From Erigeron canadensis (taxonomy: Eukaryota; Streptophyta; Magnoliopsida; Asterales; Asteraceae): a stretch of 64,000 bases of DNA. Numbering within the stretch: position 1 is the stretch's first letter; every line of letters starts with the position of its first letter. Below are positions 50,331-62,659 of the stretch, in pieces. Location: contig NC_057769.1 in assembly GCF_010389155.1 (NCBI RefSeq), positions 1,984,001-2,048,000 of the forward strand. Reading direction: 5' to 3'. The translations under genes were made by a program, and so were the position numbers. The notes below the pieces were generated by a model. It worked only from the letters and a program-made list of their open reading frames with translations, had not been told where the DNA came from and searched no databases.

Positions 50331-50450
50331 AACCAATACAAACTTTATAACAAACGAAAAGAATAAAGATGGATAAAAAATCTTACAACTTTGATAAAAG
50401 ATCAACAAGTTGAGTCCTGGCAAGTGGGTATAACAAAGAACGCATTTTTT
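50331..50450 (-). pseudogene. Partial duplicate of exon 1 of the RNA-binding gene
   Basis: On the minus strand this matches the 3' half of exon 1 at 48813-48940 together with its donor and first intron bases. It would read RSLLYPLARTQLVDLLSKL and then the same TT|GTAAGATTTTTTATCC junction. Similarity stops just upstream, before the equivalent of the start codon, so it lacks an ATG. It is probably a broken gene fragment; an alternative first exon cannot be ruled out. Confidence 0.7.
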
Positions 50451-50582
50451 CTTCTGAAGAGGATATAATTACGCCTTATAATGTGTCATTTGCGGGTATG
50501 TTTAATGAGTTTTTAAGGGGTTTTAGGAGCTTAGAGTCCCAAACTCCATGGGTGGGAATACATTATACATTGACAGATGCTC

Positions 50583-51970
50583 TTACATTGGCCGAATCTC
50601 GAGGCCGCTTACAATAAGGCCAGACATGGTTCCTTCATAAGTTATGAATTTCAGATACATTGGAATATGATTGCTTCTGAGCTGAGAATTTGAGTTAAAT
50701 TTCCACACAAGAACCTCCATCCATCCATCTTCCCTTTCTTTTGCCCCATTAGTATCAGGTCTAAAACAAATTAGTCTCGTCTCTTTGTTTTTCCACTGTA
50801 AAACATCCCTTACTCTCACAGGACAATGCAACCCGTGACATGTTTCCGAAAGCTTAAATACAAGGTAACACGTGTAATCTTTATCTGGCGACAAAAGTTG
50901 ACTTTCAATTTTGCCCTTAATACCAAACACTTGACGCTTTGAAAGCTCATTTTCCCCTTGAAATCTGCATGAACAATATATCATTAATGAAATGTACATG
51001 CTTTGCGGATTTTGACTCTTCAATTTGTGTATATTTATATATCATAACCACCTTTACATTATTACTAAGGTAGCACACAATACTAGAAATTCAACTATGA
51101 AAGATAGTCTGATAGTTTACAACACACCTCGACTCGGCTGAATATTTCAAATGAAAAGGCTTTGCTATTGAAGACTGGTGTGGAGCTTCCATATCCAAAA
51201 GCATAAAACATATCTTTTTGTAATGTACTTGTTTGAGCAAGAACCCCTGATCAGCAAATCACAAATGTATGTTAATGTTAATTATCTTTCCTATAAACAT
51301 TGTTAACATATAGATGAAGGAATTTTTAACCTCGATCGCTAATCCTGTGCTCGTCAATCTATCCTTAGAATCAGTGGGAAAGTGTTGTATTTCCTCTGGT
51401 TTCTTGATTTCTTCATGTATTTGAGTTTCCTGATATTTCTTGATCTCTTTAGAGCCGTCTTCTTCATGTTCCTGTATAAATTACCTTGTTAATTATACAA
51501 GTACGAGTATAATGCAGGGCATGAACTTGCACTTGATCTATCTACTATGTTCCAAAACGTAAAACAAAAGAATCATGAACGGAAACATAAACTTAATTAT
51601 ACTAAAACCTGCCTTTTCTATGGTCCGAAACTCTACGCCTTCAATATAGATGCTACTTCTTCCACAGTAGCTACGCGAAAAGCTCTCCAGTACAACTTTG
51701 AATTCAGTATCTTCTTTGTAATTCAGGATTTGGCACAATTCAATCGTCATCCACCCGTCTTCTCTCAATGTGGCGAAGTGTGAGTGTAAAGTATCGCTTC
51801 CACTCTTGTACGTTAGGTTCACAAACATCTGTTTAGCTAGACATTTTCCTGATTTAAACTTAAAGACTAGATGAACCCCATAGTTGTCTCCGGGAAGTAA
51901 AAGTTGAGGTTTTATCTTAATTCGGACCTTCATATTCATTGTATCCAACATTTTTGCTACTACATGAAAC
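50583..51970 (-). other. Rest of PP2 domain 1, acidic linker and PP2 domain 2
   Basis: Exon 51970-51613 completes the first PP2 domain (VRIKIKPQLLLPGDNYGVHL, VFKFKSG, LREDGWMTIELCQ, SIYIEGVEFR). Exon 51471-51331 is an acidic/Lys-rich linker. Exons 51246-51128 and 50964-50583 form PP2 domain 2 (KQVHYKKICFMLLDME, SRFQGENELSKRQVFGIKGK, YTCYLVFKL, REDGWMEVLVWKF, LIVSGLEIRPM stop). PP2-type lectins bind glycans or act in phloem and defence; binding residues were not assessed. Confidence 0.82.
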
Positions 51971-54900
51971 CTGCAGATATGGTATAAAATTATAAATATT
52001 TTGTCACTCTTTTCCCCCCATGTACAGCTTCTATCAATAATTTGGCAATTTTTTCAACCCAAAAATATGTAGTATGTATTTTATTTCATTATAGTGGCAA
52101 AGATAGCAAATTAATAATTTTAAACTTACATGTAACACCATGATTTTGACCCGTTTGACTTTACGTGTAAATTGATTTAACAAATTATAGCTAGTGATAT
52201 AGTTGGAGTCGTTTTATGATTTAATGACGTGTTATTTGGTTATACGACATTAGACGACGTTTTAACTAAACTAGAAATGTGAAACGGTTTAGCCATGGGA
52301 CTTACCCATGACCCAACTAACGTATCCCCACCCTATCTCTTCCTCCCACACAACCATCCATTCATTCCTTATCTTCTCTCTCTCTCTCTCTCTAGATTAC
52401 AAGAACACACACACACACACACACTCATATCTCACTCTCTCTCAAGAATTCTTGCGCCAAAAATTGTGTTTCAAGTTAGATTGCCACCGCTGCCGCCGCC
52501 ACCGCCGCCGCCACCACCACCACCACCACTGCCACCACATATCAAAAGTATGAGTATTTTCAAGTGCAAGAACTCCTCATCTAGCTCAAATTCGGATTTG
52601 GCACTTTGGTGGAAGTTTTGGTAAGTTAAATCCAACTCAAATTCATCATTTTATGTTGTTAATCATGTTTCTTAGTCCACTTTAAGTGTTCTTGGTCAAA
52701 TTTGGGTTCAAAATGAATTTGGGTCAAAATTAGGGTTTTGGGTGGATTAGGGGTAAAATTTGGTCTTAGATTTGTGTTTTGGAAGAGTTTAAATGATGGG
52801 TTTTGGTCAAATTTTGTTAGTAACATGTTTGATAGCATCAAAATGGGTTCTTAATGGTAAAAAATGAGTTTGGAAGTGATTTGGGTGTGTTTGGAGCCGT
52901 GTATGTGTTTTTCGGTGTGCTTGACCTGCATCGGGCAATACGCCCATTTTGGAGTAATTTACGCCCCCCCGGAAAGTGAAAAACCCTCCTTTACGGCCCA
53001 ACTCCTTGATTTACGCCAAAACGTGCAGAAAAGGCTTGTTCCAAGCAACCGTAACTTACGGTGGTCATTAGCGTAATTTACGCTAGGCCAAAATAGGCCA
53101 CCCTAACTTATGGTGGTAACCACCGTAAGTTATGGTGCTCTTTAAAGTGGGTTTTCCTGTTTTGTCTTTCCTTTAGCTCGTTGATCTTCCATGGTCCTTG
53201 GGTCGAGCCATACCTTTTTGTACACCTTCATTTGGGTCCATTAGTGTCATTTATGAGTCTCTAGAGTTGTTCAAGGGTTAGAGGTAATTCCGAATCCACA
53301 TCAACCAAGTTATCCATTTGTTTCTCGAGATCTTCCAATTCAACTCTAGTATCATCTTGATTGAAAAATTAGAGGGTTAGAGACTTGTTTTTCTTTTTTA
53401 CCTTCTCTTAACATATTAGATGGATCGCTGGACTTTTATTTAGTTAGTATGGACTATTAATAAAAAAAGTATTTATTAGTTTTGGGCCCGAAAAAAGGGA
53501 AAAGATAAGACCCTATAATACACCGTTCTAACCGAAATTTTAACAGCTAAATATCGGCAAAATAACGGTAAATACCACCGTTAATAACGGAACCTTTATT
53601 TTGACCGTTATTTTTGTGGAAGAACCGATAACCGTTATTAACAACATAGCTTATTTTTGATTTATTATGCATTCGATTTTGATTATATGATGTGATTAGG
53701 ATAGTTGTACATACATGGAAGACGATGATGCCTTTAAAGAGTTATAGATGTGGTTGGAAGGCTGCGGGTGATCCTATATATAAGCGACTATGATTCCTTA
53801 AATGTAAAGTCGTATCAAATGTATGCGCATTGTGGTTTGGTTGAATTGTGGGATATTGGACTTGTGATTGAGATGGACATGTATGTATTGATACACTTGA
53901 CGTTTGTTATGCATTTCAAACTTGTGAATCTTGAAACTAGTGACGCCACGATATGGACCAAGTATTGTGATACTTTATGACTTGAAATTATTGACGTGTG
54001 ATACTTCATGACTTCAAACTATTGACGCCATGATGACAACCATCTTTTGAAAATAAACAGTTGATGGTTACTTGCTCCGTGTGCATTTTATTCCTTGTAT
54101 TTGATGTTTGGATTCACCGAATTCCTTTCTATTCATTTAGTCTTGTTCTACGATAAGCCCATGCATACGCTATGTCTTTTCGGTAACATTAGGAGCCTAA
54201 CTCGGGGCGTTACATTACGTCATTATGTTAAATCAAGTTTTAAGACATTTCACATTTATAAAATGTAACATCCGCCGTTTTGACCACTCAACATAACGTG
54301 ACTAGTAAATTTGAAACGAGTCAAACTGAAATAAAGTAAACTTTTGTTATGAAAAGGTAGGCATATGAATATTCGTTAAAAACTTAATTTTGAAATAGAT
54401 AATAATATGTCAACGAAGTATTTGAACTAGTCTCGGGTTAAAAGTTTTAACAAAACGAATCATTTCTCGACAGAAAACGGAATTAACCGAGAGAGTGTTT
54501 TGGTGGAACAAAACTCTCCCACCCTTCCTTCCCACCTCATTTCTCCCTTCTCCTTTCTCTCTACATTGTCATTTCCTCCCCCCCTCTCTAAGTTTCAAGA
54601 ACATCACCATAATCATCTTCTTCCTCCCTTCTTTCTTTAAATTTCGGATTTCATCATCTAATGGGTTAGAAAATCATCTAATAATGGGTATAAATAATGA
54701 TAATCATTTTCAAGATTCAAGATTTCATCCATTTTCAAGTGTGTTTCATACCCTTTGAGTTCAAAACCGTGTTTCACATTTCTAGGAAGAATTGGTAGGT
54801 GATTTCCTTCTTAAAATGTTCATTTTACATTGTATGTTACTTCATTGGTATAGATCTAAACGATTAGTAGTTGATTTGGGTGAAATATGAGTGTTTTTGG

Positions 54901-56380
54901 TAAAAAACGGGTTTCGAATATATCTCAGAGATTTTGGAAGTGGGTTTGTGAAAAGAACGGATGTTTATGCTTTGTTATACTTGTATTTGGTTATGTTAAA
55001 GTTTGGAAACTTGATTTGGCTCCTAGGTTGATCGATTTTGATGTCAAAACTCGTTTCTGGTTTAAAATCTGGGTCAATGGGGCTCACTGGTTTTAGGGCT
55101 ACCCACTAGTTCATTTTTGTGGTCAGGATTGTTCTAGTGCGAAATTTCTGGTAAGGCTTACTAGCTGCTGGTGTGTAACGAGGGTTGTTCTAGTGCGCCT
55201 CGTCAGGTTTCTAGTGAGGCTCACTACCTGAAGTCCACGTTTTTGTATCATTTAACTTTCGTACTTGGTCGGTTGGGTACCAATGGGTTGCGGGAACTTA
55301 CCCAAGCTTTTTTTTATGGTTGTGGCATGGTGTCTTTAGCTAGACCTTACCGTTTGGGATACCATGTAATGAATTGATGTGATGTAATAGGTTGTGATCG
55401 TTGTTTGAGGTTGGTATTGTCAGTGGCGGCCCTGGCGGCCCTGACAATTTTAACACCCCGGCCGAGCAAAAATAATTATGCCCCTAACTTTAACCGAATT
55501 CAAATATACAAATAACCTTTTTTTTAAACGATAACTAGCATTATAACAAAAAATTATATATGCATAATAAGATCAAAATTTTAGAATTACATACCATAGT
55601 AGTTACTTATTTACCCGATGATCCATGAAACTCTCCTAGCATTCGTCATAGCAAATTGGTTAATTAGCTCTTCACAATTTATGTTCTCTAAGATTTCGTT
55701 CTCGATAGCTATTATGGCCAATCCCCTAAGTCTTTCTTGAGACATTGTTGATCGTAAATAAGATTTCAATAACTATTAACACATCTTTTAATATATTATA
55801 CATTTTATATATAACATATATATAAAAAGTTTCAAAAATTTATGCCCCTTCAAAATTTATGCTCCGGCCGGTAATCGGGTTTGCACACCCTCTAGGCCTC
55901 CTCTGGGTATTGTGCTCACTAATCTTCGGAGATTATGTTTGCTCGTTTCAGGTGAGTTTCGCAGCCCCTACTATATGTTGTATGCTTTGAGTGTGGAAAG
56001 ATACTCCCTATGTGATTATTAAGCTTATGTTTATTTTACATGCATACGTTTTTGAGCTACAATATGTCATAGGTAGACATGTATCGTGATTAGTATCGGT
56101 GTGGATGTAGTGAATGTATAAGATTTTTGTACCCTATACTAGAATGATATTGCGATATGGTATATGATATTTGATGTGTTTATATGATTAGAGATGGGTA
56201 GGTTTTCAGTATGCACCTAGGTTCGTTTGGTGATTTAGTTAATTGGAAAGTGTACACTTTGTTAAACGTGAACGTGTTGTTATGGATGCATCATTGATGT
56301 TAAACGTGAACGTGGTGTTATGTGGATGCATCATTGTTGATTAGACGTTCAATGTATTGTTATCTTGATATCGTGTTGTA

Positions 56381-56422
<42 letters not shown>

Positions 56423-56619
56423 AAAAAGGGAATATAAGGCTGTCCGACACCTAAGCTTAGGTGTGGAACCCCTCACATACTAATATTTTATTATTTATTG
56501 TTTAATGATAAAATGCCTGGGCCCCCATGACTTTTATGGTTTAAAAAAATTAATATGTGAGTGTCTGACACCTAAGCTTAGATACCTAAAAACCTTATAT
56601 TCTCATCCCCCCCCCCCCC

Positions 56620-56666
<47 letters not shown>

Positions 56667-59600
56667 AAGTGAATTTAAGGTTGTCCGACACCTAATCTTA
56701 GGTGTGGAACCCCTCACAAATTTTTTAATATTTTTTGATTAATGAATAAATGCTCGGGCCCCCATGAATTTTATGGATGAAAAAAACAATACTAGTGTTC
56801 CACAACCCTAAGCTTAGGTACCTAACAGACTTCTATTACCATCCCCTATATATATATATATATACACACACACATTATATATTAAGACGGGAAACGTAGT
56901 GGATTGACTAATCCACATTACAGATTGTTGAATCCGCGTTATACATGTAAGACGGGAAATCGTTATGGATTATTAAATCCATATTATATATATATAAGGC
57001 GGGGAACGTTACGGATTGTTGAATCCGTATTATTATTATATACGTATGTAAGATGGGAAATGCGGCGGATTATTAAATCCATATTATATATATGTTAGAC
57101 GATAAACGTTATGGATTGTTGAATCCACATTATTATATACATGATGTAAGACGGGAAACGTTACGGATTGTTGAATCCGCTTTATGTGTGTGTATCTATA
57201 TATATATATACACACGTTTATCAAAGGAATCCTTGTTGTTAATTGTTGAACGTTTGAACATGTCATGTGATCCTACGAACTCACCAACCTAGTGTTGACG
57301 TTTTTGAGTATCTTTTCAGGTAAGAGAAATCGCTTGCAAGCTAGGAGTTGATGGATGGACCCAAAGATCGTTGGATTGCATTCTAGATTTTCAGACTCGG
57401 GCATGATGCCTCGGTTGTTTTCCCTTTCATGGGATTTGTATATTGTATTTTGACTCGAGTATGACAATTTGTTGTGTTAAATTGACATCATATAGTTTCT
57501 CTCAGTAACATCTATTTGCAAGCTCGTTTCAGTTGCATCTCACGTTTCCGCCACGGGAGAGGTGTTACATAAAATCTATTTGATGGGATTGTTAATGCTC
57601 GAGGAAGAGAGAACAAATGATTTTTAGTTAAAAAGCTATATATATAATAGATATCTCATTAATGCATAATTCATTTCATGTATATTCAAAAGTAATTTAT
57701 AAGAATGTGAAAAAAGTTTAAAAATGAAAAAAAGTACACTTGCGTATAGTAGAAGGTTTAAAAGAAATACTCAGTTGCAAGTGAAAAAAGTTGATTATTG
57801 TTGGCTTAATGAAGTATTCCAATTTTAATTCTAAGTTCACCTTATCAAGAATACCTATAAAGAAAAGGAGAAAGAGAAATGAACCTTGATTCTGGAATTG
57901 ATAGCCATTTGCGTTGCCAACGATTGGTGTATGAAAGTTTTTGTGCTGATATCATCACATTTCTTTTTCCGTTGCTCCCCAAAGAAAACCACTGTTATAC
58001 ACCAAAAAATCAAACTTATTCTTCATAATAATTGGTGCATGATTGATTTATGCGCTGCTCCCTTTTAGCAAACATTTTAGTTAATTGAGACAAGTTTAAT
58101 GGCTCTTTTGGTTCACTTAGTAACAAGTAACTAGAATTCTAGAAAGTAGGTTAAGAAATATAAATTGATTGTCTGGACCATCAATCATATGATAATTTGG
58201 ACAATTAGATCAATTCATTAAATGAATTAATGGATGAATAGAGATAGTTTTTTTATCCAATAAGTCATAATAATGGATTGATATTGGATCAAGATCCAAT
58301 CTATTGAAAGGGAGCCTAACTCTGCACGACATGCAACCCATTTGGTTAAACATACATAACGCAAAACTTTGATAACGAATTTCTCTAATTTGCCTCCTAC
58401 TATAATCATCTGTATACTACATGATAATTAAATAAATGAAATGTGTTGTCAGCTTAACTTTTTCGTATTTAGTATATGTGCAAATATTATAATGTTTTTA
58501 TTAAAATGATAATTTGCAATATATATCATTATAGTACCGCTTTGCCTTCCTGAAAAAAGAATCCATCACATAGCATGTCGTAAAAATCCTTAAACCTTCC
58601 GGGAATAATAATGCCTTCACCTGACATATGAGATAGTTTTTCGTAGTCCTTAGGGAGTTTGGTCTCCCGTATCTCATGATCCTCCTATATTTTAAACAAT
58701 GAAAACATTAGTTAGTTATTTATACGCATTTCATTATACGCACCGTTTAACATGCATAAAATTTTGTTTAACTGTTTGCATTTATAGTACGAGTAGTCTA
58801 CATTAACAACTGTAAACTTAAAAGTTTCACATTTAAAAGTGTAAGAAAATTGTTTACACACTAATAAGTGTATACAATATTATATTTGTAAGCATTTTCA
58901 AGTGGAAAGATCACTTATTCCCGAGTAATTTCTATGCACTTGTCTTGTTCGTAGAAATCACCCGCGAAGAAATTGATATTTTAGAAGTGCGTACAAATAT
59001 AAAATTTGTACATATGGTGTGAACATTTTTTTTTAGCTCTTTCAAATGTAAAACTTTAAATTTGATCACGGTTATCGATGTAGAACTACCTAGTAAAGTT
59101 TAAGGAAAAATCACCCGCGAAGAATTGATATTCCCACTTAAAACTTAAATGAGCATAAAAGTATAAAATTTGTACATGAATAATTTTCTTCGCACTTTTA
59201 TATGTAGATATTTTAAAGTTGGCCGCGCTTATTGATATGGATGCTTTATACACGTTTATAAGTGCAAAAAATTCAGTAAAATTTTTATCCACTTTCTAGA
59301 AGGGTGTTAAAGAAGGGTTGAAAGGAAATTACTAACTTTGTAAATCAAAATATAAAAACAACGCACTTACTTGTTCTGTCAGTGCCAACGTAAGTTTTTC
59401 AACCACCTCACTAGCACCTGGCCAATAAGTTTTATAACCATTATCTTGTTGAAGGCATTTATAGGTGATGTCAGAATATGCATCCAATGATCGTGTCACA
59501 GTTTGTTCCTTTATACCCTCAAACATCATCTCATCAAGAGCATCTTTTTTATACCACTTTTTAGCCAAAGAAAATTTCTTAAATTCCTCTATTTCCTCTT

Positions 59601-62600
59601 CACAAGCAGATCTCCCGACCAACATCTCCAATAAAACCACGCCCAATGAATACATGTCTAACCGTGCATCATAAAATCCCAACTTTTTGTAGCTGAGTGA
59701 GCCATATGATAACTCCTCAAAATTAGAAAGTTTAGCCCTCCAATCACCGTCAAGTAATATGCTACTGCTTTTGATGTCTCCATGTATCATCGACTTACCT
59801 TTTGTGATGCCACCTGTGTGAAGATATTCCAATCCCCTTGCAACATCGAGGCCTATCTTGAGGCGTTTCATCCATGTAAGATCTGCATTGTCCAAATGCT
59901 TCTCGAGTGTTCCATTAGACGCATGCTCATAAACAATTACTTTTTCACCCATTTCGTTACAATACCCTACAAAACCAACGATGTTCTTATGCTTATGCTC
60001 AAAAAGAAATTTCAACTCTGTCATAAATTGAGAGTTTCCTTCATCGGATCCGCTATCAAATCTCTTTGCAACAGTGGGGGTACGTCCATTAGCATTTGCG
60101 AGTAAAACTTCTCCTTTATACAGCTTCCAGGATCTTCCTATTCCAGTGCAGTTGCAGACACTGAAGTTTTGTGTGCCCAATTTTATGGCTTCAAGGAGGT
60201 TGTCCTTCCTATTATTCTGTGAATCACAACACTCTCAGTTGTTATGTATAACTCAAATGATTTAAATATCCACTTCAAAATTTCGTTAAGCTTGTATCAG
60301 AAATTTTAAGCTAGATATCACCAATTCATGCCAACTATTTGCCGGTAAATGTATATTATTAAAAAAGAGTATATAAATAAAAAAAGTGAATTTATAAATC
60401 AAAATTGTTATTTACTTATAATTGACATTCAATCTTTAAGTTCGAGATAGTTTTATGATGTTTATAATACACGCAGCTATATCACCGCGCAACATCAAAC
60501 AGGCCAGGCCGAGTGTGATGATTTAGCATTCAAGAATAGCCTACAAACAACAGGCCTGTTAGGGTTTGCAAGCTTCCAAGCAGTGGTAGTTAACATATAA
60601 GGATTTTAGTCATTCAACAATTACGCTTCAAATTTCACTGAGTTTTGTCTATGTTTCACTAATTTTCAATTTTCATATAAAAAAAAGTAGGTTGATGTGG
60701 TGAACAAACTATATCCTCCGAATGATGAAATCATCATGAAAAGAAAAAAGTTAAAATGAAAACAGTTACTCACTTGAAGGTTCAAAGATTTCTCAAGCTC
60801 TTTGATGATGACTTCTATTGTTGGACGGTCAACTTGAGCTTTTGCCACACATTGACTTGCTACTTTTGCAAATGTGTATAACGAATCGTGATTGAGCCCT
60901 TCATTTAGCCCATAAATATTTTCATCAGCTTCCTTCAACTGTGGATCTACCAATTCCTCTATAGTTTTGTCATTAAAGCATTGTCTTACTATTGACGGAA
61001 GTCCCATTGTATTGTAGATATTATCATATGCCAAGTTCCCAGACATTATTTCACACAAAACTACTCCAAAAGAGTAAATATCTGAGCTAGTTTTCAGGTT
61101 ACCAGTTTTCTCGTATTCTGGATCCAAGTACACTTGGGTACCACCAATGTTAGCACTAAGGAGGGTGCTACGTTGGATATATGTAGGGTGTAGCTTGGAG
61201 AGCCCAAAGTCTGCAATCTTTGCCTGCCATCTATCATCCAATAGAATGTTTGCACTCTTTATATCCCGGTGTATTATACATTCTTTGTCTTCTGTAACTT
61301 TGTGAAGGTATTCTAACCCATATGCAATATCAATGCATATTTTTATACGTTGAACCCAAGTAAATTTAGTAATCTTATCACTCTTTCCCAGATAATCTTC
61401 GAGGCTTCCATTAGAAGCATATTCGTAAATTAGAATCATTTCTGGTTCTTCGTCACAATAGCCGGTAAGAGAAACTATATTTGGATGCTTACACTTGCTA
61501 AGCAGTTCAATTTCAGCAAGGAACCCTTTTTCTGCTAGCCCGTCTACCCTACCAAATATACGTTTGATAGCTACAGTGCTACGTCTCTTAGGCAATTCAA
61601 CTTTTTTGTCTACCCTATTGAAGAGACGTTTAATAGCTATAGTGCCACGCCTCCTAGGCAATTCAACTTTTTTCTCTCCTTTATTCACGGTCGGTGAACT
61701 GTTGCCATCAAAATGGTCAAGTTGTGCTTTGTACACCGTAGCAAATCCACCTGACCCAATGCAATATATGTCGGAAAAATTGTTCGTTGCCAACTTTATG
61801 TCACTTAATTGAATTTTTAAGTGATCTAGAGTTTTCACCTGTAATAGTTAAGGAAAGTCATGAAACATGTTTCTATCCTTTATTAATCAGCGAACTTACT
61901 ATTTCATCGGTTTCTTTTTTGTCTAATGCGCCAACAAAACTTTTTTTTTTGTCCTAATAAGATAATCCAATAACTTGATTACTTGACAACCAAATGAAAC
62001 GGTAACTTATTAATTAATTTATTTTACACGTGTCAACCTTTAATTGTTCATTTGATGTATTTTACTTTTCATCTTTTTGTAGATCGAATGTCCTTTTACT
62101 TTTATTTGCCCTTTATGCTTTAAGCGTAAAATAGACTTATACCAAACATGCATCATTTTTTTTTTCCTGGAGTGGATTTTTATTTAAAAAAATTTAAAAA
62201 TAAATAAACAAGGTAAAAAAGATATTTAAAGAACTTTCTTTCCCTTCTTTCCAAAAGCCACCTCTTGATCTCTATCATATATAGGGGTAAGTTAGACTGA
62301 GAACAACGCTTTCAAAAAGACCAAAAGAACAATTCTCATATACACATTTTCCACCCTTAATAAAATAACAAAATTCCACCTAACTCATTAAATACTTTTA
62401 TAATTTTATTTCAAGCACAGTATATCGTCAAACGAAAAAAAAAGAGTATAGTGTACGATTAGAAGAACCATGAGAACCTTTAAATTATAACTTGATGTTC
62501 ATATGTGAACGGTATATGTGAACAAATTTGTTCACATATGAATAGATCGATTTAAACTCTATATTACCTATATCTATTTGACTATTTGTGAATGGTTCTC

Positions 62601-62622
62601 ACATGAAACTTACTCTATAATC

Positions 62623-62659
<37 letters not shown>

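Larger units (their letters stand above)
48941..50582. other. Region upstream of the RNA-binding gene
   Basis: Promoter side of the RNA-binding gene, then a Tourist-like MITE (49252-49505), a GC-richer patch of unknown nature (about 49903-50015) and the partial exon-1 duplicate (50331-50450). The 3' end of the kinase-PP2 gene follows at 50583. Confidence 0.45.
54264..57569 (+). mobile_element. Solo LTR (LTR3), 3306 bp, inside the same intron
   Basis: Starts TGTAACATCCGCC at 54264 and ends GAGAGGTGTTACA at 57569. TAAAA flanks both ends (54259-54263 and 57570-57574), a perfect 5-bp target duplication. It has been enlarged by a hAT element (55421-55905), two MITEs (56420-56620 and 56664-56846) and tandem repeats (56884-57200). 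Without the nested insertions it would be about 2.4 kb, close to LTR1. It lies only 45 bp beyond the duplication of LTR2. Confidence 0.85.

Noticed and set aside
52295..53076. Proline- or histidine-rich frames near 52.3-53.1 kb
   Set aside because: They come from CT, CA and CCACCG repeats inside LTR2, and nothing suggests a protein.
56904..57292. Repetitive 60-66-codon frames
   Set aside because: They are translations of the tandem array in LTR3.
58530..58538. Apparent premature stop after GKAVL in the kinase-PP2 gene
   Set aside because: A GT donor directly after GKA and a phase-matched exon at 57991 that continues the PP2 family pattern show that the stop is intronic.
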